A stretch of 5,481 bases of DNA from positions 1 to 5,481 of the forward strand of contig CAMWWR010000150.1 in NCBI GenBank assembly GCA_947178045.1, in the 5' to 3' direction. The DNA comes from an uncultured Clostridia bacterium (lineage in GTDB: Bacteria > Bacillota > Clostridia > Lachnospirales > Lachnospiraceae). Every line of letters begins with the position of its first letter. The stretch's first letter is position 1. Both the position numbers and the translations under genes were made by a program. Under the pieces are notes generated by a model. That model had not been told where the DNA came from. It worked only from the letters and a program-made list of their open reading frames with translations, and did no database searches. Below, piece by piece: positions 1-5,428 of this stretch.

Positions 1-32
1 AACACCGTGTCACTGAGGCAATTCGCGAAACC

Positions 33-56
33 CGCACAAAAACAGATTTTTGCGCG
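33..56 (-). repeat. Second hairpin beyond the terminator
   Basis: Read on the minus strand, CGCGCAAAAA and TTTTTGTGCG pair as a 10-base-pair stem with one G-U wobble around a TCTG loop. On the plus strand the same position is an A-C mismatch, so the fold favours a minus-strand RNA. No U tract follows it. It lies about seven bases past the stronger terminator at 64-93 and may be a backup structure or part of a feature to the left of the window. Confidence 0.35.
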
Positions 57-63
57 CCAGGGA

Positions 64-93
64 AAAAGGCAGCCATTTCCATGGCTGCCTTTT
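64..93. terminator. Bidirectional intrinsic terminator
   Basis: AAAAGGCAGCCAT (64-76) and ATGGCTGCCTTTT (81-93) are perfect 13-base complements around a TTCC loop. The GC-rich core GGCAGCC is flanked by A and T runs, so a U tract follows the stem on both strands (four U's on plus, five on minus). It could end yebC transcription (minus strand, about 180 bases past the stop) and also a plus-strand gene lying left of the window. No competing strong terminator is seen closer to yebC. Confidence 0.8.
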
Positions 94-97
94 CTGA

Positions 98-172
98 GGG
101 GGTAGTATTTATGAAAAAAGTTGCAAAACTTAGATGTAAGCTGTATTATCTTTACACTTATACTATACCCCC
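98..172. repeat. 75-base inverted-repeat element with internal hairpins (possible structured RNA or MITE)
   Basis: GGGGGTAGTAT (98-108) pairs with ATACTATACCCCC (160-172), giving 11 base pairs interrupted only by a two-base TA bulge. Inside are two more hairpins. AAGTT-GCAA-AACTT (118-131) is a perfect five-pair stem with a GNRA-type tetraloop. The second, TGTAAG (135-140) with CTTTACA (150-156), has six pairs and one bulged T. Together they draw as a three-way junction. No long open frame explains the region; the only frame inside it is a 30-codon one starting at 111. The layout suits a small structured RNA or a miniature inverted-repeat element. Target-site duplication is not convincing (only a GA dinucleotide on both sides). 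Which strand is transcribed is unknown. Confidence 0.45.
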
Positions 173-222
173 GATCTGTGACGTGCCCATGTATAAAATG
201 TAAACAATCTGTGAATAATTCT

Positions 223-242
223 CTAAAATATTTTAGTTTTTT
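223..242 (+). repeat. AT-rich palindrome followed by a T run
   Basis: CTAAAATATTTTAG (223-236) is a perfect 14-base palindrome followed on the plus strand by six T's (237-242). A folded version has only about five A-U/G-C pairs with an AUAU loop, so as a terminator it would be weak. It sits just past the yebC stop. It may be a weak terminator for plus-strand transcripts, a protein-binding palindrome, or chance in AT-rich sequence. Confidence 0.3.
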
Positions 243-275
243 CTGTCGAACCCGAAAACAAGCCCTTCTTCCGGC

Positions 276-1019
276 CTACTCCTCGTCCTCCGGAGCATCC
301 CAGTTGTGATATACGTTCTGCACATCATCATCCTCGTCCAGAAGATCCAGGGTGCGCCGGATCATACGGATATCGTCCTCATCCGTCAGCGTCACATACG
401 TCTGCGGAAGTCTCGTCACCTCGGCCTCGAGCATCGGCACGCCGGCATTCTCAAGCGCCTCGCGCACCGCGGAAAAGGCATCCTCCGCCGTAAGTATCTC
501 GTAGCTGTCCTCCTCCTCGTCGAAATCGTCGGCTCCGGCATCCAGCGCAAGCATCATCAGCTCGTCCGCATCCTTGCCGCACTCCTCCTTGTCAATGATG
601 ATCTGCCCCTTTGTATCGAACATAAAGGAAACGCAGCCCTGCGTGCCGACATTGCCGTTGCCCTTCGTAAACGCGTTGCGCACGTTTGCGGCCGTGCGGT
701 TCTTGTTGTCCGTGAGCGCCTCGACGATAATCGCCGTACCGCTCGGCCCGTAGCCCTCGTATGAAACAAATTCATAGTTGACATTGTTCACGTCGCCCGC
801 TGCCTTCTTGATGCTCCTCTCGATCGTTTCATTCGGCATGTTGTTCGACTTCGCCTTGGCGACAATATCCTTCAGCTTGCTGTTATTGTTCGGATCCGGC
901 CCGCCCTCCTTGACGGCGACTGCGATCTCGCGCCCAAGCCGCGTGAAGATCTTGCCCTTCGCCGCATCATTTTTCTCTTTTTTGTGTTTAATGTTTGCAA
1001 ATTTCGAATGTCCTGACAT
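276..1019 (-). CDS. yebC: YebC/PmpR family protein (TACO1-like translation or regulatory factor)
   Basis: YebC-family proteins were first annotated as transcriptional regulators (PmpR and similar). The mitochondrial homologue TACO1 is a translational activator, and recent bacterial work points to a role in relieving ribosome stalling at proline-rich sequences, so the translation role is the more likely one here. The 247 residues are full length. The N-terminal signature [28 protein letters not shown] (1-28) leads into the [13 protein letters not shown] and [15 protein letters not shown] segments, then the central [25 protein letters not shown] motif (about 84-109) and the [13 protein letters not shown] strand. 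The C-terminal domain ends in an acidic tail, NWDAPEDEE. Phe replaces the Trp seen in many proteobacterial MSGHSKW sequences, which is normal for Clostridia. It lies 84 bases after argR, in the position usually held by recN, with its own promoter and ribosome site. No strong terminator follows immediately; the nearest is at 64-93. Confidence 0.95.
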   Translation of the reverse strand: MSGHSKFANIKHKKEKNDAAKGKIFTRLGREIAVAVKEGGPDPNNNSKLKDIVAKAKSNNMPNETIERSIKKAAGDVNNVNYEFVSYEGYGPSGTAIIVEALTDNKNRTAANVRNAFTKGNGNVGTQGCVSFMFDTKGQIIIDKEECGKDADELMMLALDAGADDFDEEEDSYEILTAEDAFSAVREALENAGVPMLEAEVTRLPQTYVTLTDEDDIRMIRRTLDLLDEDDDVQNVYHNWDAPEDEE

Positions 1020-1025
1020 AAAATT

Positions 1026-1031
1026 CTCCTT
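1026..1031 (-). promoter_or_regulatory. Strong ribosome binding site of yebC
   Basis: AAGGAG on the minus strand lies six bases before the ATG at 1019. Start and spacing are near ideal, and the protein begins with the family signature MSGHSK, so the start is secure. Confidence 0.8.
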
Positions 1032-1063
1032 AAATATTTACATATAATGCTGTAATCTCTCAC

Positions 1064-1092
1064 ATTTTAGCACTGCTTCCCACGGCTTGCAA
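1064..1092 (-). promoter_or_regulatory. Predicted sigma-A-type promoter for yebC
   Basis: On the minus strand TTGCAA (1092-1087, four of six to TTGACA) is followed after exactly 17 bases by TAAAAT (1069-1064, five of six to TATAAT). A TGC directly before the -10 gives an extended -10 element. Transcription would start near 1057 and leave a leader of roughly 38 bases before the yebC ATG. The promoter lies wholly in the argR-yebC spacer, so yebC can be expressed independently of the upstream cluster. No terminator was found between argR and yebC, so read-through remains possible. Confidence 0.6.
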
Positions 1093-1103
1093 GTCCTGAT
1101 TTC

Positions 1104-1574
1104 CTAAATTTCCTGCCTGGCTTTTCTGCTGACGATCCTGGATATTTTTTCCATCACCTTCTCCGTGTCCGGCAGTGTGCGGATCGCGCACATGATCGTG
1201 TCATCCCCGGCGATGCAGCCGACAATACCGTCAATATGCATCGCATCGAGCGCCGCCGCGACCGCCATCGCCATCCCGGATACGGTCTTGATAACGAGGA
1301 TATTCTGCGCTGTATCCATCGACAGAAAGCCGTCCCTCAGCACGCGGACATATTTTTCCGCAAGGCATGCCTCCGGCGGCTGCAGAACAATGTATTTCTG
1401 CCTGCCGTCCTCCGCTGCTATTTTTGTCAGCTTCAGCTCGCGGATATCCCTTGAGATTGTTGCCTGCGTCACCGGATAACCGCTCTTTTCCAAAAGCTCC
1501 GCCAGCTCCTCCTGCGTCTCCACCTCATTTCTCGTAATCAGCTCGATGATCTTGCTCTGTCTCCCGACCTTCAT
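1104..1574 (-). CDS. argR: Arginine repressor ArgR/AhrC
   Basis: This is the hexameric, arginine-responsive DNA-binding regulator that represses arginine biosynthesis and, in Bacillus-type organisms, can activate catabolism by binding AT-rich ARG boxes. The 156 residues match the family length. The N-terminal winged helix-turn-helix domain (about 1-70) includes QEELAELLEKSGYPVTQATISRDIRELKL, whose TQATISRDI part (36-44) is the recognition helix. The C-terminal oligomerisation and arginine-binding domain includes SGMAMAVAAALD (99-110) and GIVGCIAGDDTIMCA (116-130), with the two Asp residues at 124-125 that contact arginine. Both domains look intact. It follows nadK after about 119 bases, the conserved clostridial order. 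In that order recN normally comes next, but here the next gene is yebC. No ARG box was recognised near it, so autoregulation is not supported by what can be seen. Confidence 0.95.
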   Translation of the reverse strand: MKVGRQSKIIELITRNEVETQEELAELLEKSGYPVTQATISRDIRELKLTKIAAEDGRQKYIVLQPPEACLAEKYVRVLRDGFLSMDTAQNILVIKTVSGMAMAVAAALDAMHIDGIVGCIAGDDTIMCAIRTLPDTEKVMEKISRIVSRKARQEI

Positions 1575-1580
1575 GCCGCA

Positions 1581-1586
1581 CCTCCC
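1581..1586 (-). promoter_or_regulatory. Strong ribosome binding site of argR
   Basis: GGGAGG on the minus strand lies six bases before the ATG at 1574. This near-consensus site fixes the argR start and suggests efficient independent initiation rather than coupling to nadK. Confidence 0.75.
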
Positions 1587-1648
1587 TTCCCTGTCCCGGC
1601 TCTCTTATTTCCCGGCCCGCCAGGCTCGCGGCTCCCACCGTTCGCCTG

Positions 1649-1667
1649 TCACGGGACCGCCCTGTGA
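1649..1667 (-). repeat. Bulged hairpin in the nadK-argR spacer
   Basis: On the minus strand TCACAGGG and CCCGTGA pair as a 7-base-pair stem with one bulged A and a CGGT loop. No T run follows. The rest of this GC-rich spacer of about 119 bases shows no recognisable promoter and no AT-rich ARG box. The hairpin may separate nadK from argR at the RNA level, but no function can be assigned. Confidence 0.3.
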
Positions 1668-1693
1668 TATTCCTGATTTTCCCGCTTTGTTCT

Positions 1694-2566
1694 TTATCCC
1701 CCGGCGGTGCCGCCGTCCAGCTTCAGCCGAAGCACCTGATAAAAGCTGCCGCCGAGTCGTATCAGCTTTGTCATATTGGCCGCCCTGCACACCTCCACGC
1801 AGTCCTCCGCCCGGAGATTGACCGCGTAGCTGCCGTCCACCGTCGCAATCGCTTCCTCCTCCTGCGTCTTCTTGCTCTTGCGTATACGGATCGACACGAC
1901 GTCCTCGTCGGACACGACAATGCTCCGCGCGTTCAGCGAATGCGGGCAGATCGGCGTGATCACGATCAGCCTCGAGACCGGCGAAACAATCGGCCCGCCC
2001 GCGGAGAGATTGTAGCCGGTCGAGCCGGTCGGCGTCGAGATAATCACGCCGTCCCCCCGGTAATTGTTGACGAGCTCTCCATTTATGTAGACCCCGACCG
2101 CAATCAGTCTGGAGAAGCCGCTCCTCGTAATCACCAGATCATTGAGCGCGTCCGGCAGAGACTCCCCGGCCGCCTCCGGCCCCGCAGGCCTGCGGACCGA
2201 GAGCATCATGTGATCCTCGATCTCAAACTGACCCGCAACCAGCCTGCGGACGGCCTCCTGCATACCGCTCAGCTCCGTTTCCGCCAGAAAGCCGAGCGTC
2301 CCGAGATTGATCCCAAGCAGCGGAATGCCTCTTGAAGCCACATCGTGAGCGGCCTGCAGAAGCGTTCCGTCCCCGCCCAGCACAATCAGCCCGTCCGTAT
2401 CCGCCGGAAGCTCCTCCGTCGGCGTGTAGGGACTGCCGTCGCCCCTGCGGCGTCCGGGAGCGAGAAAGCATTCCGCGCCGGCCGCCCGAAGCAGCTCCTG
2501 AAGCCGTCCGGTCACCGCAAGCCCCTCATCCTTGTCTCTGTTTGTAATAATTCCGAATTTTTTCAT
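1694..2566 (-). CDS. nadK: NAD kinase (ATP-NAD kinase)
   Basis: NAD kinase phosphorylates NAD+ at the 2' position of the adenosine ribose to make NADP+, the sole de novo source of NADP in bacteria; it is cytosolic and usually a homotetramer. From the ATG at 2566 (290 residues, typical) the sequence shows the N-terminal strand MKKFGIITNRDKD, the nucleotide-binding GGDGT motif (64-68), NLGTLGFL (87-94), the ND pair (about 142-143), the glycine-rich TPTGSTGYNLSAGGP segment (178-192), TPICPHSL (204-211) and VDG (243-245), in family order. The frame extends to a TTG at 2587, but no Shine-Dalgarno is seen there and the family N-terminus begins at the MKK. The ribosome site before ATG 2566 is itself weak (AGAG close to the start). 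The gene lies 42 bases after tlyA, a conserved neighbour in Firmicutes, and probably shares its transcript. Confidence 0.95.
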   Translation of the reverse strand: MKKFGIITNRDKDEGLAVTGRLQELLRAAGAECFLAPGRRRGDGSPYTPTEELPADTDGLIVLGGDGTLLQAAHDVASRGIPLLGINLGTLGFLAETELSGMQEAVRRLVAGQFEIEDHMMLSVRRPAGPEAAGESLPDALNDLVITRSGFSRLIAVGVYINGELVNNYRGDGVIISTPTGSTGYNLSAGGPIVSPVSRLIVITPICPHSLNARSIVVSDEDVVSIRIRKSKKTQEEEAIATVDGSYAVNLRAEDCVEVCRAANMTKLIRLGGSFYQVLRLKLDGGTAGG

Positions 2567-2608
2567 TTTCTCTATACCATTCCGCAATACTTGTTTTTGG
2601 ATTTCCGG

Positions 2609-3460
2609 TTATTCCTGCGATTCCGACAGCGTCCGGTGAGCGTCCGCCACGATCCTGCGGATCTGCTCCCGCATCGCGGCAACATCCTGCCGCTCCGGAA
2701 TGTCCGTCTCCCCGCCGTCCTCCGCTCTTCTCGCGTGCAGCAGGTATTCAATATTTCCCTCCGGGCCGCGGATCGGCGAATAATCCAGGTGCAAAAGCAG
2801 GAAGCCGAGCCGCGCGGCGTACTGCACAATCCTGTCCAGAACCTCCTCGTGCACCTCCCGGCTGCGCACCACGCCCTTTTTCCCGACCTTCTCCCTGCCC
2901 GCCTCAAACTGCGGCTTGATCAGAGCGACCAGCTCCGCTCCCGGCTTCATCAGCGCCCGGACCGGGGCGAGCACCAGCGTCAGGGAAATGAACGCGACAT
3001 CGATAGAAACAAAATCGACCGGCTCGCCTATGTCCTCCGGCTTCACATAGCGGATGTTTGTCCGTTCCATGGAGACGACGCGCGCATCCTGCCGCAGTTT
3101 CTCTGCCAGCTGATCTGTGCCGGCATCAACGGCAAATACCCGGGCCGCGCCGTTCTGCAGCATACAGTCGGTAAAGCCCCCCGTGGAGGAGCCGACATCC
3201 ATACAGATTCTGCCCGCAAGCACTATGCCGTGAGTCTCGACCGCCTTCTCCAGCTTGAGTCCCCCGCGGCTGACATACTTCGCCGACACCTCCGGCCGCA
3301 CTTTGATTTCGGCCGACGCCGGAACTCTGCTGCCCGCCCGGTCCGCCTGCTTCCCGTCCACAAGCACGCCGCCCGCCAGAATCATCGTCTTTGCCTTTTC
3401 CCTCGATTCGGCGAGTCTTTTTTTTACCAGCAGAACATCCAGCCGTTCCCTCTCTTCCAT
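2609..3460 (-). CDS. tlyA: TlyA-family rRNA (cytidine-2'-O)-methyltransferase
   Basis: TlyA-family enzymes use S-adenosylmethionine to 2'-O-methylate cytidines in rRNA (16S and/or 23S); in mycobacteria this sets capreomycin sensitivity, and some members are described as hemolysins. From the ATG at 3460 (283 residues, usual length) there is an N-terminal S4 RNA-binding domain (about residues 6-62, RLDVLLVKKRL through VLVDGK), then YVSRGGLKLEKA and an FtsJ-type methyltransferase fold with SAM motif DVGSSTGGFTD (about 88-98). The K-D-K-E catalytic tetrad can be placed at about K69, D154 (SIDVAFIS), K182 (LIKPQFE) and E238 (GNIEYLL). An in-frame ATG at 3472 would add four residues, but 3460 has GGAGG exactly five bases upstream, and that motif lies on the earlier ATG, so 3460 is preferred. 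A 102-base spacer separates it from dxs, and 42 bases separate it from nadK. Confidence 0.94.
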   Translation of the reverse strand: MEERERLDVLLVKKRLAESREKAKTMILAGGVLVDGKQADRAGSRVPASAEIKVRPEVSAKYVSRGGLKLEKAVETHGIVLAGRICMDVGSSTGGFTDCMLQNGAARVFAVDAGTDQLAEKLRQDARVVSMERTNIRYVKPEDIGEPVDFVSIDVAFISLTLVLAPVRALMKPGAELVALIKPQFEAGREKVGKKGVVRSREVHEEVLDRIVQYAARLGFLLLHLDYSPIRGPEGNIEYLLHARRAEDGGETDIPERQDVAAMREQIRRIVADAHRTLSESQE

Positions 3461-3465
3461 CCGTG

Positions 3466-3470
3466 CCTCC
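3466..3470 (-). promoter_or_regulatory. Ribosome binding site deciding the tlyA start
   Basis: GGAGG on the minus strand, five bases before the ATG at 3460. It overlaps the alternative ATG at 3472 (ATGGAGG), which has only weak upstream sequence. This favours the shorter protein beginning MEERERLDVLL. Confidence 0.75.
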
Positions 3471-3481
3471 ATGTTACGTCC

Positions 3482-3501
3482 GCAAATTTCTCAAAATTTG
3501 C
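3482..3501. promoter_or_regulatory. CodY-box-like perfect palindrome in the dxs-tlyA spacer
   Basis: Perfect 8-base arms GCAAATTT and AAATTTGC flank a CTCA loop. The inner 15 bases (3484-3498) match the CodY consensus AATTTTCWGAAAATT at 13 of 15 positions on either strand. CodY is the GTP- and branched-chain-amino-acid-sensing repressor of many Firmicutes. The site lies about 20-40 bases upstream of the tlyA start, where a repressor or roadblock could act. No convincing -10/-35 pair was found next to it. It could equally be only an RNA hairpin, or a chance AT-rich palindrome. Confidence 0.35.
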
Positions 3502-3537
3502 AAAGGAATATGCCGCTGCGCGGTGTAAATCCGGCGC

Positions 3538-3563
3538 GGGAAACGTTTTATTCAGCGTTTCCC
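3538..3563 (-). repeat. Perfect inverted repeat starting in the dxs stop codon
   Basis: The arms GGGAAACG and CGTTTCCC are perfect 8-base complements separated by 10 bases. On the transcribed minus strand the first G of the stem is the last base of the dxs TAG. No T run follows the second arm (the next bases are GCGCCGG), so it is not a standard intrinsic terminator. Inferred role: an intercistronic hairpin that could protect the dxs 3' end or mark an mRNA processing point between dxs and tlyA. Confidence 0.55.
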
Positions 3564-5428
3564 TAATCCTTCAGGCTCTCCCGTACTCTTTCCGCGATCG
3601 TCTCCGCATCCAGCCCGTACGCCCTTTTCAGCTCCTCCTGCGTCCCGTGCTCGATGAATTTGTCCGGCAGGCTGACATTGAAAAAACGCCCGCCGAAGCC
3701 ATGTGTCAGAAGCCATCCCGCCGCGCGCTCGCCGAAGCCGCCGCGCGCGACATTCTCCTCGAGCGTCACGACGAGCTCGAAGCCGGACGCATATTTCAGC
3801 ATTTCCTCATCCTCCGGGGAGAGAAAACGCACATTGGCGACCGCCGCTTCGATCCCCTGTTCGGCAAGCAGCCCGGCCGCCCGCCACGCGGTCTCCACCA
3901 TGCTGCCTGCCGCCAGCAGTGCGACGCGCCCCTGCCTGCTCAGCCACTCGCATTCTCCGCAGACAACCGGGGCGTCAAATTCATCCAGCGCATGGCTGAC
4001 GATCCCGCGCGGATAACGGATCGCGGTCGGGCGCGGAAGGGTGACCGCAAGCTCCAGCATCTGCTGCAGCTCCCTCCCGTTTTTCGGGGCCATCACGGTC
4101 AGCCCCGGAATCGCGGACAGATAGGACAGGTCGAAAATTCCCTGATGCGTCTCTCCGTCGCTGCCGACAATCCCCGCCCGGTCGACGGCGAAGGTCACCG
4201 GAAAACGGTTCAGGCATACATCGTGCAGAATCTGGTCGTAGGCCCGCTGCAGGAAGGTGGAATAAACAGCAAACACGGGGTGATATCCCCCGGCCGCAAG
4301 CCCTGCCGCAAAGCTGACCGCATGCTCCTCCGCGATGCCGACATCGAAAAATCGCCGCGGATACTGCTGCTGGAACTCGGAAAGTCCCGTCCCGCCCGGC
4401 ATCGCCGCAGTGATGGCGACGATGTTCCGGTGCTTTGCCGCCAGCTCTCCGAGCGCCTTTGAAAACACATCCGTATAGGTAAGCTGCGATTTGTCGTGCA
4501 GGCTCTTGCCGGTCTCGACGTCGAACGCATCCACACCGTGAAACTGCTTCGGGTCATGCTCGGCGCAGTCATAGCCCTTGCCCTTTTTGGTGATGACATG
4601 CACGAGCACAGCTCCGTTCTTTCTCGACGCGGCGAGAAAGGCCTCGTACATCTGTCCGACATTATGCCCGTCGATCGGCCCGATATAGGTAATGTTCATC
4701 TCCTCGAAATAATTTCCCGGAATCATGAACTTTTTCAGCGTGTTTTTCGAGCGCCTCAGCTGCTTCACCAGCCCGGAGCCGATCCCCGGTATTTTCTCGA
4801 GCGTGCTCGTCACATCGTCCTTCAAATCCTCGTATCTGGTGCTTGTCCGGATCTTTCCGAGATAGCTCGCCATCCCGCCGACATTCTCCGAGATGGACAT
4901 CTTGTTATCGTTCAGCACGATCACGAGGTTGCTTTTCAGCTGTCCCGCATTGTTGAGTCCCTCGAACGCGAGTCCGCCGGTCATTGCTCCGTCGCCGATC
5001 ACCGCGAATATTTTCTCCTTGCCTCCGTTCAGCTCCCGCGCCTTCACAAGTCCGCACGCCTCCGAGATGGAGGTCGAGCTGTGCCCAGTGTCAAACAGAT
5101 CGGTGTTGCTCTCTGCCCTCTTCGGAAAACCGCTCATTCCGCCGTGCCGGCGCAGCGTATCGAAGCCCTGCGCCCGGCCTGTCAGAAGCTTGTGGACATA
5201 GCACTGGTGCCCGACATCCCACACAAGCTTATCCTTCGGGAAATCAAGCACGAGATGCAGCGCCATCGTCAGCTCGACCACGCCGAGATTTGAGGCGAGA
5301 TGTCCCCCTGTCCGGCTGACATGGTCGATCAGGAATTCGCGGATCTCCTCCGCCAGCCGCGGATAATCCGCCTCCCTGATGTTTTTTATGTCATTCGGTT
5401 TTCGAATTCTCTCAAGCACTCCGATCAT
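3563..5428 (-). CDS. dxs: 1-deoxy-D-xylulose-5-phosphate synthase
   Basis: This is the thiamine-diphosphate enzyme that condenses pyruvate with glyceraldehyde 3-phosphate to give DXP, the first step of the MEP isoprenoid pathway; DXP also feeds thiamine and pyridoxal synthesis. It is cytosolic. Counting from the ATG at 5428 (621 residues, normal for the family), the N-terminal domain has TGGHLASNLG (active-site His at about 43), the ThDP/Mg motif GDGAMTGG (about 145) ending in NDN (about 173-175), and the central domain has DVGIAEEHAVSFAAG with the catalytic Glu at about 367. STFLQRAYDQ and DRAGIVGSDGETHQG supply substrate-binding Arg and His, and RYPRG follows. The C-terminal transketolase domain is complete. 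An ATG at 5452 would add eight residues, but 5428 fits the usual family N-terminus, has GGTGG five bases upstream, and overlaps the previous frame as ATGA. It is the first complete gene of the visible cluster. Confidence 0.97.
   Translation of the reverse strand: MIGVLERIRKPNDIKNIREADYPRLAEEIREFLIDHVSRTGGHLASNLGVVELTMALHLVLDFPKDKLVWDVGHQCYVHKLLTGRAQGFDTLRRHGGMSGFPKRAESNTDLFDTGHSSTSISEACGLVKARELNGGKEKIFAVIGDGAMTGGLAFEGLNNAGQLKSNLVIVLNDNKMSISENVGGMASYLGKIRTSTRYEDLKDDVTSTLEKIPGIGSGLVKQLRRSKNTLKKFMIPGNYFEEMNITYIGPIDGHNVGQMYEAFLAASRKNGAVLVHVITKKGKGYDCAEHDPKQFHGVDAFDVETGKSLHDKSQLTYTDVFSKALGELAAKHRNIVAITAAMPGGTGLSEFQQQYPRRFFDVGIAEEHAVSFAAGLAAGGYHPVFAVYSTFLQRAYDQILHDVCLNRFPVTFAVDRAGIVGSDGETHQGIFDLSYLSAIPGLTVMAPKNGRELQQMLELAVTLPRPTAIRYPRGIVSHALDEFDAPVVCGECEWLSRQGRVALLAAGSMVETAWRAAGLLAEQGIEAAVANVRFLSPEDEEMLKYASGFELVVTLEENVARGGFGERAAGWLLTHGFGGRFFNVSLPDKFIEHGTQEELKRAYGLDAETIAERVRESLKD

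Larger units (their letters stand above)
1..275. other. Non-coding region downstream of yebC
   Basis: No confident gene was found here. In plus-strand frame 1, codons stay open from the edge to a TAG at 103-105, but that frame runs through the terminator hairpin and resembles no recognised protein end. From about 98 the composition shifts to AT-rich, unlike the neighbouring genes. The region holds the hairpins at 33-56, 64-93, 98-172 and 223-242, each listed separately. Confidence 0.6.

Noticed and set aside
1..275. CRISPR array, tRNA or IS end in the left spacer
   Set aside because: No regularly spaced direct repeats, no cloverleaf with a T-arm consensus, and no transposase remnant are visible.
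121..309. Plus-strand open frame of 62 codons from the spacer into the yebC 3' end
   Set aside because: Starts at a TTG with no Shine-Dalgarno, runs into yebC antisense, and has a low-complexity composition typical of chance frames.
1043..1048. TATAAT on the plus strand in the argR-yebC spacer as a promoter
   Set aside because: No -35-like hexamer at 16-18 bases upstream, and it would only drive transcription antisense to argR.
1664..2335. Plus-strand open frame of 223 codons opposite nadK
   Set aside because: Arg-rich shadow of nadK, which has all family motifs on the other strand.
2567..2587. TTG at 2587 as an upstream start of nadK
   Set aside because: No ribosome site precedes it, and the NAD kinase N-terminal strand begins at the ATG at 2566.
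2345..4462. Plus-strand open frame of about 705 codons opposite nadK, tlyA and dxs
   Set aside because: It lies antisense to three conserved genes, spans their boundaries, is rich in Arg, Pro and His as expected for a GC-rich shadow frame, and shows no recognisable domain.
4496..5293. Plus-strand open frame of 265 codons opposite dxs
   Set aside because: Antisense shadow of the conserved dxs coding sequence; no domain, and no ribosome site argues for it.
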